64,000 nt of DNA from Hemileia vastatrix (taxonomy: Eukaryota; Basidiomycota; Pucciniomycetes; Pucciniales; Zaghouaniaceae): assembly GCA_030280995.1 (NCBI GenBank), contig JASXTE010000001.1:30474606-30538605 (forward strand), given 5' to 3'. The number at the start of each line of letters is the position of its first letter. Within the stretch, counting starts at the first letter, position 1. The translations under genes were made by a program, and so were the position numbers. Positions 10,251 through 21,864 of this stretch are shown in pieces. The notes under the pieces were generated by a model, which saw only the letters and a list, made by a program, of their open reading frames with translations, was not told the origin of the DNA and searched no databases.

Positions 10251-11942
10251 ATGTCTAATACTGGTGATGTCATGCAGGTTGATCCTCCATTAGAAAGTAA
10301 TGTTGGAGTGCAAAATAATCCTCCCCCTCAAAATCCTAGAATGCCTCCATTGGGTCCTGCTCCCCCTGAAAGACCTAGTGAAAATCCAGGTAAACCCTAA
10401 CCTCCTCCTCAGTCTTCGTAAGATCCCTGAATTTGATCAACTGATTGCTCTTCTAATATCACAAGTACAGATGGTCGATCCGCACCTGGTAATTTTCAGC
10501 AGGAAGCAGAAAGTGTAGGTAATGATTGGGCTAGTATATTGTTGAATCAGTTTCTTGGAAGCGGTGGGGGATCCACTTCTACTAACCCAGCCACCAGTAC
10601 CAGTGGACCTGGTGAGTAAATTTTTTCAACATGCTTTTATGTTTTAAAATAGGTTTACCAATTTTTATTTTCAAAAATTTGCAGTTAATCCCTCTCTTAT
10701 AATTCGAGCTACTGATCAGCACAGAATACTTGATGCTGAGTCACTTCAAAATGACCGAAACTTGCAAATGGTTAGAAGCATAGTTACAAGGTGTGATGTA
10801 CCAAGGAGCTCAGATTCTATTAACCAAAATATCTATCAATTTTTGAAGTTCTGTCTTGGTGGACCCATTAATGTATCTGAGTTTCCTATAGACCCAACAA
10901 ATGAAGAACTTACAGATTGGAAAAATTGGCATGAGTACAAGCTATTGACAATTGAAACAGCATTAAAACAGGTTCAAAACGCACCACAGGCAACTTCAGC
11001 TGCTGATCGTCAATTTATTTTAACAAATACTGCTATATTCTTACGTTCCAAAATTTATCTACCAACTTTTATTTCAACACCTGAGCCCCGAGGACTAAAG
11101 GGAGGAGCTGCTGTGCCGATCTCTGTAAAACAGCATTTGGAACGAGAGCTTCAAGAGAAAGGATTTTGTCGACTCGCTTTTGATTGGAACTGTCAAAATT
11201 TTTCTGAGTCACTATGGAATCAAGTAATGGGGAGTGTAGTATCAGACCATTGTATCAAGTGGCTCTCAACATTGAAAAATATTGATTCAGCAAAACTCAG
11301 GTTTACACCAATCATTGTCGAGTAATGGGTGGTCAACAAGGGAAAGGAGATTCGAAAGGTGGCTGGTCAAAACTGTGAGGTGATTGAGGCAAGTAGAAAG
11401 GAAAAGAGATCAAGAGCACAGATAAAGCGTTATCAAACAAAGGTATTTATTCAAAGCATAATAACTAAAGAAATTCTATTACTAATTTGATTTGATTTTA
11501 GATTTCAAAAAACCACTACGACATTGCAAGAAAAATATGCTTTGATCAGCCAGGCTTTGTAGCACTTTTTCATGATACAAGTCTCATGTCTGATTTAGAA
11601 GAAGCCCCACCCAATCCAGAAGAGAATCGTCCTAAACAAGTAGTTCCTGGATGGAGAAATCCAAAACTCGATGAAATTTTAGATAAAATGGACAACTTGA
11701 CTAAAAAGACGGCCCATTAAAATGTTGAAAAGGCTTCAATGAAGAAACTTTATGGTCGCTCAACTAAAAAGACAGCTTCAACAGATGGTATCTTGAATGT
11801 GCCCAAATTTCTGCCAAAAAACTGCTATTCACCTGGATATTTAGCAAATTTGTTGGTTAATGAGAGGGAGTTACTTGACGTTCGAGAAGATATAGATTTT
11901 GACAAAGTTAATGAAGCACTAGATCGAGCAGCAGCACCTTAA
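10251..11942 (+). pseudogene. Companion gene of the CACTA element, six nonsense codons
   Basis: Three exons with matching phases: 10251-10611, 10685-11442, 11502-11942 (introns GTGAGT..GCAG, GTATTT..TTTAG). The protein would have about 500 residues: Pro/Asn/Ser-rich start (MSNTGDVMQVDPP), a central globular part with long helices, a basic stretch (RKEKRSRAQIKRYQ), then FHDTSLMSDLEE and GWRNPKLDEILDKMD near the C-terminus. The last pieces resemble, from memory, second-gene products next to basidiomycete CACTA transposases ('HDTD...WRS' type), function unknown. Stops at 10398, 10419, 10428, 10434, 11323 and 11718 are all TAA or TGA and each could come from CAA or CGA by C-to-T; no frameshift is needed. 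A TnpA-like DNA-binding role is speculation from position. Confidence 0.65.
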
Positions 11943-12679
11943 ATTTTTTACCCCACTGGTAACCATGTATATAGAGTGATAGTAATAATTTTTTAAATAT
12001 AACATTATTGTTCTTTCTTATAAAAAATTCTAATTGATGTATAAGATAAACGAGAGCAAAAGAATTAACAATTTTAAAATTATTGAGGATAGAAAAACAG
12101 ATATATATTTTTGTAAAACTTTAAGACATGATAAACGTTTTGATTAAATAAATGTGAAATTTTTTTATGCACAATAAATGAACTTAAAATAAATTAAATT
12201 GAATCTCTTCTCAGATACTTACAACAAGATCAAATTAAAGCCTAAAACAAGAATAGAGTTAGACTCTAAATTTCAATTTAAAATACCTGTTTTTCAATAA
12301 TTATAATTGCTTTTTTATTGGCTAAACGCCCCCAATGATTAGTATAAAAATGCACATGTGAAAAAAAAATGAAAGTGAACACCATCCCTCACCAAAAAAG
12401 AAAGATCATTAAAGGCACTCAAAAATCCATTACCATAGTTAATAAACAAAATATATACAAAAAATTAAAGCATTCAAACGATGGGAATTTGTTTACACAA
12501 GGATCTTAAGAATTTTTTTTTTTAAACTTCACTTTTCACAAAAATAATTGAAAATTATTAATCATTAAAAACCAAAAAATAATCAATTTATATTTGGTTT
12601 TCATGCCTTAAAAAATAAAAGAGGCTTTAATAACATGTAATTGATAAACATACTTCAGTAGAATTTAAGTATTGTGCTA
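11943..12679. other. AT-rich spacer before palindrome array
   Basis: No coding or repeat signal recognised. If the array is the subterminal part of the CACTA element, this lies inside the element. Confidence 0.35.
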
Positions 12680-14605
12680 TGTGTCCAGTACAATTTTGGC
12701 CGAACTTGTGCTGGAAACTTTGGCCAAGACCAGTGACTAAAAATTGCAAGGAAAACCAAAAATCAATAGGCTATAAAAGGAAGTTAATTGATGGCATCAA
12801 ATTGTTTTTTGGTAAAAGTGTCCAGCACAAGCTCGGTCAAACTTATGCTGGACACTTTTCCAATTTGAAGTTGGTAAGGTGTATGTTTTTTTAAGAGAAG
12901 TGAGGTGTTCCTCATAAAAGTGTCCAGCACAAGTTTGGCCAAACTTGTGATGGACACTTTTACCAATAAAAAAAATAGATACCATCAAATATGTTCATTT
13001 TATAGCCTAATTTTTTTTAATTTCCTTGAAGTAATAAGTTACTGTCCATGACCAAAGTGTCCAGCACAAGTTCGGCCGAACTTATGCTGGACACTTTTAT
13101 GAGGAACACCTCACTTCTCTTAAAAAAACATGCACCTTACCAAATTCAAATTGGAAAAGTGTCCAGCACAAGTTTGGCCAAACTTGTGCTGGACACTTTG
13201 GCCAAGACCAGTGACTAAAAATTGCAAGGAAAACCAAAAATCAATAGGCTATAAAAGGAAGTTAATTGATGGTATCAATATATTTTTTGGTAAAAGTGTC
13301 CAGCACAAGTTTGGCAGAACTTATGCTGGACACTTTTCCAATTTGAAGTTGGTGAGGTGTTCCTCATAAAAGTGTCCAGCACAAGTTCGGCCGAACTTGT
13401 GATGGGCACTTTTACCAAAAAAAAAAAATGATGCTATCAAATATTTTTATGTTATAGCCTAATTTTTTTTAATTTCCTTGAAGTAACAAGTTACTTTCCA
13501 TGGCCAAAGTGTCCAGCACAAGTTCAGCCGAACTTATGCTGGACACTTTTATAATTTGAAGTTGGGGAGGTGTATGTTTTTTTAAGAGAAGTGAGGTGTT
13601 CCTCATAAAAGTGTCCAGCACAAGTTTGGCCGAACTTGTGCTGGACACTTTTACCAAAAAAAAAAATAGATGCCATCAAATATGTTCATGTTATAGCCTA
13701 ATTTTTTTTAATTTCCTTGAATTAATAAGTTACTGTCCATGACCAAAGTGTCCAGCACAAGTTTGGCCAAACTTATACTGGACACTTTTATAAGGAAAAC
13801 CTCACTTCTCCTAAAAAAACATGCACCTTACCAACTTCAAATTATAAAATTGTCCAGCATAAGTTCGGCCAAACTTGTTCTGGACAATTTGGTCATGGAC
13901 AGTAACTTATTACTTCAAGGAAATTAAAAAAAATTAGGCTATAACATGAACATATTTGATGGCATCTATTATTTTTTTGGCAAAAGTGTCCAGCACAAGT
14001 TCGGCCAAACTTGTGCTGGACACTTTTATGAGGAACACCTCACTTCTCTTAAAAAAACATACACCTCCCCAACTTCAAATTATAAAAGTGTCCAGCATAA
14101 GTTCGGCCGAACTTGTGCTGGACACTTTGGCCAAGAACAGTGACTAAAAATTTCAAGGAAAACCAATAAAAATAGCCCATATAATGAAGATAATTGATGC
14201 TATCTAATGTCTTTGGTAAAAGTGTCCAGCACAAGTTCGGCCGAACTTGTGCTGGACAAATTTATAAAGAAAACCTCACTTCTCTTAAAAAAACATGCAC
14301 CTTACCAACTTCAAATTATAAAAGTGTCCAGCATACGTTCGGCCGAACTTGTGCTGGACACTTTTACCAAAAAACAATTTGATGCCATCAATTAACTTCC
14401 TTTTATAGCCTATTGATTTTTGGTTTTCCTTGCAATTTTTATTCACTGGTCTTGGCCAAAGTGTCCAGCACAAGTTCAGCCGAACTTATACTGGACACTT
14501 TTATAATTTGAAGTTGGTAAGGTGTATGTTTTTTTAATAGAAGTGAGGTTTTCCTCATAAAAGTGTCCAGCACAAGTTCGGCCGAACTTGTTCTGGACAC
14601 TTTAC
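12680..14605. repeat. Array of 17 palindromes with two alternating spacer classes
   Basis: Each palindrome is about 43-46 bp with core AAGTTCGGCCGAACTT and arms AGTGTCCAGCAC / GTGCTGGACACTT. Starts near 12680, 12817, 12918, 13055, 13157, 13293, 13370, 13506, 13607, 13745, 13848, 13983, 14085, 14218, 14321, 14457 and 14559. Spacing alternates about 137 and 102 bp (once 77 by a deletion), a period of about 239 bp. The long spacer (class a) and short spacer (class b) each occur in both orientations: a = F,R,F,R,R,F,F,R and b = F,R,F,F,R,R,R,F. Frames reading through it (CAGHF-type peptides) are by-products of the repeat. Possible identities: CACTA subterminal repeats, a satellite, or recombination sites. 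Confidence 0.9.
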
Positions 14606-15902
14606 TCAAAAGAGTTTGATGGATTCAATTGTCTACATATTCCTTACCATGGTCTTTTGGTAAAGAGGGAAACCTTTAGCTTTTGGTAGTTGTTTTGAGT
14701 ATTTTATGAGTAGTTGATATTTACATTTTAAGGTAAAAGAGTACAATATTTTTTGCGATTACCAGTAATTTATTTCCCTCAATATTTATAAGATATTGGT
14801 TATATTTTTTATAACACCTATTTCTAATATTCCTCTTTGATTTGATTATTTTTTTTAGTCCTGATTTAAAGGTTTTTACTATTTTATCAACCAAGCTTTA
14901 CATCAATGTAAAAAATACCCTGATTAATCCTGATATATTTTTTTTGACTGTTCCTATTCAATAATAGCTCAAGTTAGAAACATATAACCATTATCTATTT
15001 TTTTTTCAACTTAGTTATCTCAGTGGAAAGTGTTCATCAATCACTATTGAATGATGTTTACAGTATGTAACCTTGTACAAATCTGTAAAATACTTTAAAA
15101 AAATTGTGACTTTGGTAGTTGGTTATTGGATTTTATATGGCAATAATTTCAAATAATTTTATACTTTATTCATATGCTAAGATTCTTAAGTGTTTCTATT
15201 TCCAATTTATTATATCAATTTAACTTTAAGTAAGTTTAGACTAGGTTTGTGCCACAGGGTGTAAGCGCAGCCCCAACAAGCTCCCATCATAGAATAAATT
15301 AATTTTTTTTAATAATTTTATATAATACTATTTAGTGTTATCTTTTTTATCCCCTTTTTTTAAATTATCATTTTCCTTTGTTTTTGTCCTCTATTTTTTA
15401 TAACACATAAAGATGCCAAAATTTCCAATAATAGATCCCTTTGTCATATTGCATGATGTCAATATTTAAAAATTAATTTAAATATTTAAATTAGTTAAAC
15501 TTATATTCTCAACTATTTACCCTTTGCGATTATCAAATTGTAAATTGGACATTTTCTTTGTTTGTCATCCTTTTAAGCCCCCAATGTTTATGTCTAGTTA
15601 CTTCCCTTTTATTATTAACCCCATTATTATCATCAGACTATTTTACAATATGATCGCTAGCTTGATGCCATTGTAAAAGAACCCCTATCAAAAAGCTGCT
15701 TCTGGTAATATATAAACCCTCTTGTTTAGTACCACATTTCTCAATTTGTTTATTTCTCTCAATTTTACTACTATTATCTTTTGGTTATCACATTTATCTA
15801 TTTTAGTACAGCTTGAAAATACAAATAGCAATATATATTTTTTATCTCTTTATTACCTTGATATAAGAATTTTTCATTTTTTTCAAGTAATAAGTCATTA
15901 AA
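14606..15902. other. AT-rich non-coding stretch
   Basis: No gene, RNA or repeat recognised; long T- and A-runs. It ends at the start of the decayed spliced gene at 15903. Confidence 0.4.
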
Positions 15903-18302
15903 ATGCCTTGTGATAAACAGACACCTCCTTTATGTAAGGTCTATTGCTTTATCTCTTATATCTTCTTAGACTAACTTTTCTTTTCCATTAATATATTTGA
16001 TATATTAGCACCAAGTAGTTATTTGACGAAATCTCATCAGCATCCTCAATTCAAATCCTTCAAACTCAAGAAACAACCACCTCTAGGCATGTCTCCAAAC
16101 CCCCCTTCTCTTGCCAATGAAAGGACTGAAATTACCCGATCTCAATATGGCAAGATACTTGAGTTTTCTAAAGGCAAAACTGAAGAACTACTGTCAACTC
16201 TTAGCGAGAAGCCTTTGCCATCTTATATTTCGAATGCCTACAACAATGTGCTTGAATACATTGATGACCTAGAAAAATGTAAGTAATTATTTTATATTAA
16301 ATTCTTTAAACTCAGAACAATAAATTATCGACACTTTTTCTTTCAAACTTATTCAAATTCAGCTTATGAAAAAGGTATCATTCCTCCTGATGATGATAAT
16401 GAAATACCTGACGCTGAAGGCTATGCATCAACATCTCGAGGGTGAGATAAGACTATTCTTCGACGTTCAAAAAGAATGAGACTTTCTAGGGGCTCTAGTT
16501 TTGTCAGTGCTACTAAAACTCCTCCTGCCAAGGATTCCTCTTACTCAGCATCTCAAAAATCTAAACAAACAAGCCAAAATGTGTCGAAAGGGTATGTCAT
16601 TTCTTTCATGAGTAATATAGCAATCAATTTTATATTAGTGTTTAAAGCTATCTCCAAATTTTTTACTTTCTTATTTATTATTTCTTGTCTTTTTCTTATC
16701 TTTTAATCCAGCTCTAAAAATGACAATCACTCCAAAGCGTCAACTAATAGCAAATCTGGCTCTAATGAAGAAGAAGTAGAAGAAGAAGAAGATGATGAAG
16801 TTTCAAAATATGAAGCTTCTCTAACTCAAAAAGATGATGAAGCTACTTCTGCTGATGAGGTTGAGAAAACACCGAATGAAGAAATTGATCCACCTAGCCA
16901 GCCACAAAAAAATACTTCAAGTTCAAAGAAACAGCTTATAGTTGCCGCATCTTCAAAATCTAAAATTGAAATTCCCCAAATCCTACGGTCTCTATCATCA
17001 TCAATAAAAATTTCTAATAACTCCCTTCCTTATACTCCAAAAATGATTGGAAACTCAAAATTACAGAAGCAAATAGCCGAAATTCATTGATTTTTTGAAG
17101 GTAGAATCAATGGTCAAAAGGTACTTAGGGCATGGCAAGAAATCGATCAGTTATTTGAAATCCGTTTGTCTGCTTCTCTTGAAAAGCCACACAAAATTTT
17201 GCACAAATTCAATTTTCTATGGATGAAATCTGCTCATGACAAAATGCTTACAAAAATTAATGAACTCTGTATGTATCACTTGCTTGAAGTTGGATAATTT
17301 ATTTTATGATAACTAATTGTTTTGTTATTTTTTTAGGTTGGGTTTTCTTAATGTTGACACTTCGCAGATCTGGGTGGTCAATAATTTGAACTTTGAGAAT
17401 TTGGAAAATTTTTGTAACTCTGAAGAACCAAACTCAAATAATCTTTCTCCGTTTAAGAAGACTGATCACCCTGAATCATCGATGATATGCATGCTATCAA
17501 GACTAGTTAGCCCAAGTGCTCACCAGCATTCTTTATGGGCATCCCTCGTCGCATCATCTCTTTATCTTGCTTCTCAAGAGTTTACCCTTCATGCTGAAGA
17601 ATCCAACTTCAATCCAGATTGTCCTATTGAACGTGCCCTACATATTCTAGCCCGCCTTACACATCTGAAAAGCAAAGTTCCTGATACATTCGACAGCTCA
17701 ACATCACAGTTAATTGCTGCAAATTTTTCAATCACTCCCCTATGCCAATTTAGAAACATAATAATCGACGTCATAATTTCAATAATTATTTTAAAATCTA
17801 GAGAGGCTGCTGCAAATATAACTCAAGCTGAAAGCAAGAAACGACAACGTTCGAGGAATAAAAAAAAACAACAGATATGCAGCAATTTGATGAGTCTCAT
17901 AATGATTCTATTCAGAAGATGAATCAAGAATATGCACACCATAAATATCAATCATTTACTTTTTACTTGGTTGATGGTGTTTGTGGATTATTTCTTTCCT
18001 CACAAGACCACCGGCTTGTGTCATCTTCAGACTGCTTAGAATTCATAACACAACTCGGCCTCCTTAGAAAATACTGTGATAATAATAATCTGGGTGGTGA
18101 AAAAATCTGGAAAAACCTTAATTTTTATATCTTTAATATTATCAAACCCTTAATAGATAATTCTGGGCCTATGCCACTTAATTTTAATACTCCCACCATG
18201 AGCCATATTGCTAAAGCAATGGCAGCTGATTTTCTTGATTATTGGAATCTTATTAAGCCAAATTCTTCATTTTTCTCTATTGTTGATGTAATTAATACAT
18301 AA
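15903..18302 (+). pseudogene. Decayed spliced gene of unknown family
   Basis: Exons inferred from splice signals and phase: 15903-15933 (MPCDKQTPPL), 16009-16278, 16363-16591, 16712-17268, 17337-18302. Introns are GTAAG/GTATG..AG, 68-120 nt. The N-terminal half is Ser/Lys-rich with an acidic run (EEEVEEEEDDE, about 16770-16800). The C-terminal half is globular (SRLVSPSAHQHSLWASLVA; FTFYLVDGVCGLFLSS; ending FFSIVDVINT). TGA at 16443 and 17088 are C-to-T type. A frameshift sits at the A-run near 17865, where the frame moves to the one ending at 18302, and the 17268/17337 junction is out of phase. No domain recognised. It may belong to a transposon or a rust-specific family; its tail faces the TET-like gene. 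Confidence 0.5.
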
Positions 18303-20683
18303 TCCTACTTCATTTAAATATATACTTTATCCTATTGCTACATTTTTTTGTGTAACTCAAATTATTTATTTATGTGAGATTTATTACCGAATCTGAATAA
18401 AGATGCTTAAACTATCAATAAATATTATTGTATAAATTTCTTACACCTTTTTGCTATTCAGTAAATATTATTGCAATAATCATAACTCAAAATCATGATG
18501 GATCAAAAATTTGAAGAAAAATTAAGAATACATTATAAGTCATTTTTCTCATAACACTATATATTTCTTTAAGATTGCAATACATCTTAGCATTTGTCGC
18601 AAATTTTAAGATAATTATTACAAAAAGTTGAAACAGTTTTCTATAAATTCTTTTCAGCATGTTAAAAAGTTAAAAATATTAAGTGTAATGGATTTTTGCT
18701 CACAATTCATCAAAGCTTTTTCTTAAGTAGACTTTTCTTAATCTAATTTCTATAATTTCTAGGTGCATAATTATCTTAATTATACTAAGTATTCTCTATG
18801 AAAAACCCCTGGAAATAATATTCAATTCATTTAATAATAGTAACATATATATGTACCATGATAAAATAATATCTAGACATTTAAATAATGAGAAGCCATC
18901 ATATTGGTATGAAATCATATTAAAGTGTCTTTGAAAAACTAGTTAAATTTAAAAAATATCTTTTTATCAGTGTCAATTATTTTTAAAAATAAAATTTACT
19001 CTACATTTTGATGATCTATAATTTAGCTTGCTGTATTTTGATTCATATTTTATATTGATTATTTTTTACACTTACAGATTCATGTATAGATATCAAATTT
19101 TGTTCAATAATTTGGTAAAAAAGATATTTAATTCTTTCTATGTAAGCAAAAAAATAAAAGAAAGCAACTAGGGTACTCCTTATTAAGAACTTAAAAATAT
19201 TATTTCTATAAATATTAAAACAAACCCTTTTTAGATTTCCATCCTTCTTGTTCATCCTTAAATGTCAATAATAAGTTATTGAAATATTATTTTTCAAGTA
19301 GAATTTCATATGAATCAAATTCTACTTACATCTACCTGAATAGATCAAGGTCAACAAAAATATATCTACAATCTTTTTCTAGGATTTTAAGATTCATTCA
19401 ACTCAAAGAAAAAAGAAATATTCATCCCAAACTCTAAAAATTAATTCAATGGATAAATATTCAAACACTTCAAAATAAATTTCAATTTGATTGCGCTATA
19501 TTTATCTTTAAATATATTGAGGTCCACTCTCTCACAAAAGTAAAAGCCCTTTCATAATTATTAATATTTTATTATAATATAATAAAATTTACTTAAAAAT
19601 GAAGCAGTAGTTTCTATTTTACATACCCAGTTTTATGAATTTTTAAAAAAAATTCAATTAGATATATATAAATATCATCATATAATTCAGCTTTTGGAAC
19701 TCTGCACCTTAATTAAAGATAGATGATAAAGGCTAAGTCAAGATCTACAAGGAAATTTAAATTCATATTAATTAAATATTCCTCTTCTACAAGGCAATTT
19801 TTAAAATTAGAATTAATTTTTATTGGAGATCTAAATTGATTGATAAATTCATTATTCTCAATATATCTCATTTCCTTTTATTGATTATTTCAATTCTACT
19901 TTTGCAGTTATATGCTTCAATAAAATATAATTATGTGATGAAAAATATTCAATTTATCAAAAAATAAAATCACAAGTCACACTAGTGTACAAATTTCAGT
20001 ATATTTAAGATTGAGTAATGCCACTAAATTAATTCAAGTTAGATATGAAAGTAAATAATGAATGACTCAAAAAAAAAATTAATATTTAATTTTCCTTTAA
20101 TTTATTTTTTATTTTTATTTTTACTTAAATAAAAATAAAATAATACATGGTTTTACTTTATTTATTAATAAGAAAAAACTTATTGCAAAAATTAGCAAAT
20201 TTTTAATATTTTTAAAAATAATATTAATAGTACAGATATATTTATGTTGATGCATATGATCTTTTAGGAAGGATTTGTAAGATATTGTTTATTTTTAGTT
20301 TCCATTTGCAATAATTAAGCAAGTTACAAAGCTATATTTTGTTTCTTATATTATATTTTATTATATTTTATTTTACTTGTAGCAATGATAATTTTTTATT
20401 GTAATATGGTTTTTCAATTTTTACATCCATTTTTTTTGATACTTTTATTGTTTTAGGTTTTTCACCAGATTATACATAATCATCAGCTTCATAAAAAGTT
20501 TTTATAGACATGTGTGTAAATATATCATTCTACCACTAAACTAAAACTATACGTGTACAATAAAATCACATTTTTACTTATCACTACTTAATGTTCTTTT
20601 ACTTTTTTTATTAACATGTATATCAGAATCATTTTCTGTATTTAATTTTTCAATATCTTTAGTAGCATTAAATATATAGTGAT
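18303..20683. other. Long AT-rich stretch, nothing recognised
   Basis: About 2.4 kb of very AT-rich sequence between two convergent decayed genes. I found no open frame with family resemblance, no tRNA-like arms and no clear terminal repeats. Confidence 0.4.
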
Positions 20684-21864
20684 TCACTTACTTTCTTTTT
20701 TTTTTGTTAAATCAGTCTTTTCATTGTACTTAGAAAGTTTCATCATAAGAAAATTACATCTTTCTAACTCTTCATTTATATTTAAGTACTCAGAAATATC
20801 TATTTCAAACTCTTGGAGTTTTTTAAATGTATTGAAAAGTCTTGTACTAACTTGAATAGAAGAGCCAAGGCGAGTGAATCCACCAATTTCATAACATTGT
20901 GAAGTGAAACGTTTAAGAAGGTTTGCTGGCCATAGAATCGCTGTGATGCCATTAGTGGCCTCCATGTCTACTTTGCAAGCTATTTCAGGAAAATGAAGCT
21001 CTCCGCCTTTTTGACGTGGTTAATTTGAGTCATAAGATTGATGAAGAGAATTTTTCTCAGTGTATTTAGGTATGAAAAGTCCAAATGTATACTCGCTACA
21101 GTCTGAGTCACAGTGAGAACTATTCAAAAACCCGTTTCCATTTGAGCCTGTTGTCCAAGTAACATTGCCAGAAAATGGTTCAATTTCTTCATTGTTAAAA
21201 TTTTCTCCAAACCCAGGAATCCCAAGCTTTTAACAGAGTTTTACTGCTTCTTGATACTTAACATTAGATATATTTTGATAAAAAAATTTAAAGAATAACT
21301 CTATTCGCTTCATGCAACAAACATACTCTGCCAAATCTAAGGGCTTAAAAGCATATTTACCTAAAAAAGTAATTAAAATAATAAAAGATTAAAACTATTC
21401 ATAAATAAAACTATATAATACTTACGAATTAATAGAGACTTTTTCCTATCTAAACACCGACCACCAACAAACATATTACCAAATCCACCACCATTTTTAT
21501 GAGCTTTATTTTGCAAAACTCAATGTTCACAATACGAAAAGTCTTTTATGCAATGAATTTTTGCTTCAAGCATGTTTAATCGAATGAGATCTTCAATAGA
21601 AAATGTTTTCACTATAACACTTGGAATTGAGGAGCGGATTGGATGGAAAATATAACAGCTAGAATTTGAAATCAAATACCGTTCTGGATTAACTAAATTT
21701 TTTACAAAACTCCTAGAAAAATATTTTGCCCTCTTTCCATCTGTCTCAACACCATAATTTTCAACCATAAGTAATGCATTCTCGATGTTTTTCACATGCT
21801 TGTTGTTTGATTTTTTTCCTCGGCGGTGATTTTTCTTTATAAACAAACTTTGTGAAGCCTGCAT
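20684..21864 (-). pseudogene. TET/JBP-like 2OG-Fe(II) oxygenase, decayed
   Basis: TET/JBP-type enzymes oxidise 5-methylcytosine; rust and other basidiomycete genomes have many transposon-linked copies. ATG at 21864, intron 21361-21425 (GTAAGT..TTTTAG, phase joins C|GT), then one frame to 20684. Seen: FVGGRCLDRKKS, later NGFLNSSHCDSDCSEYTFG with the HxD iron-binding pair, KGGELHFPEIACKVDMEATNG, and TRLGSSIQVSTRLFN with the Arg expected to bind 2-oxoglutarate. From memory of the rust 'Tet-like' domain, an HCT motif should stand 12 residues before TRLG; here the spaced equivalent is RFT, so the second iron-binding His looks replaced by Arg. Nonsense codons at 21520-21522 (TGA), 21230-21232 (TAA) and 21020-21022 (TAA), all C-to-T type; no frameshift. 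Inactive. Confidence 0.65.

Noticed and set aside
12784..14473. Many 60-80 codon frames with CAGHF/SVQHKF-type peptides
   Set aside because: They are translations of the palindrome array on both strands; the same peptide appears in several frames and ends at spacer boundaries.
12680..14605. Regular repeats with spacers, CRISPR-like
   Set aside because: Spacers are themselves repeated in two classes, palindromes are too long, and the DNA is eukaryotic with introns.
18303..20683. tRNA or other RNA gene in the long AT-rich gap
   Set aside because: No T-arm GTTCRANNC-type box with matching stems was seen; a covariance-model scan would be needed to exclude it.
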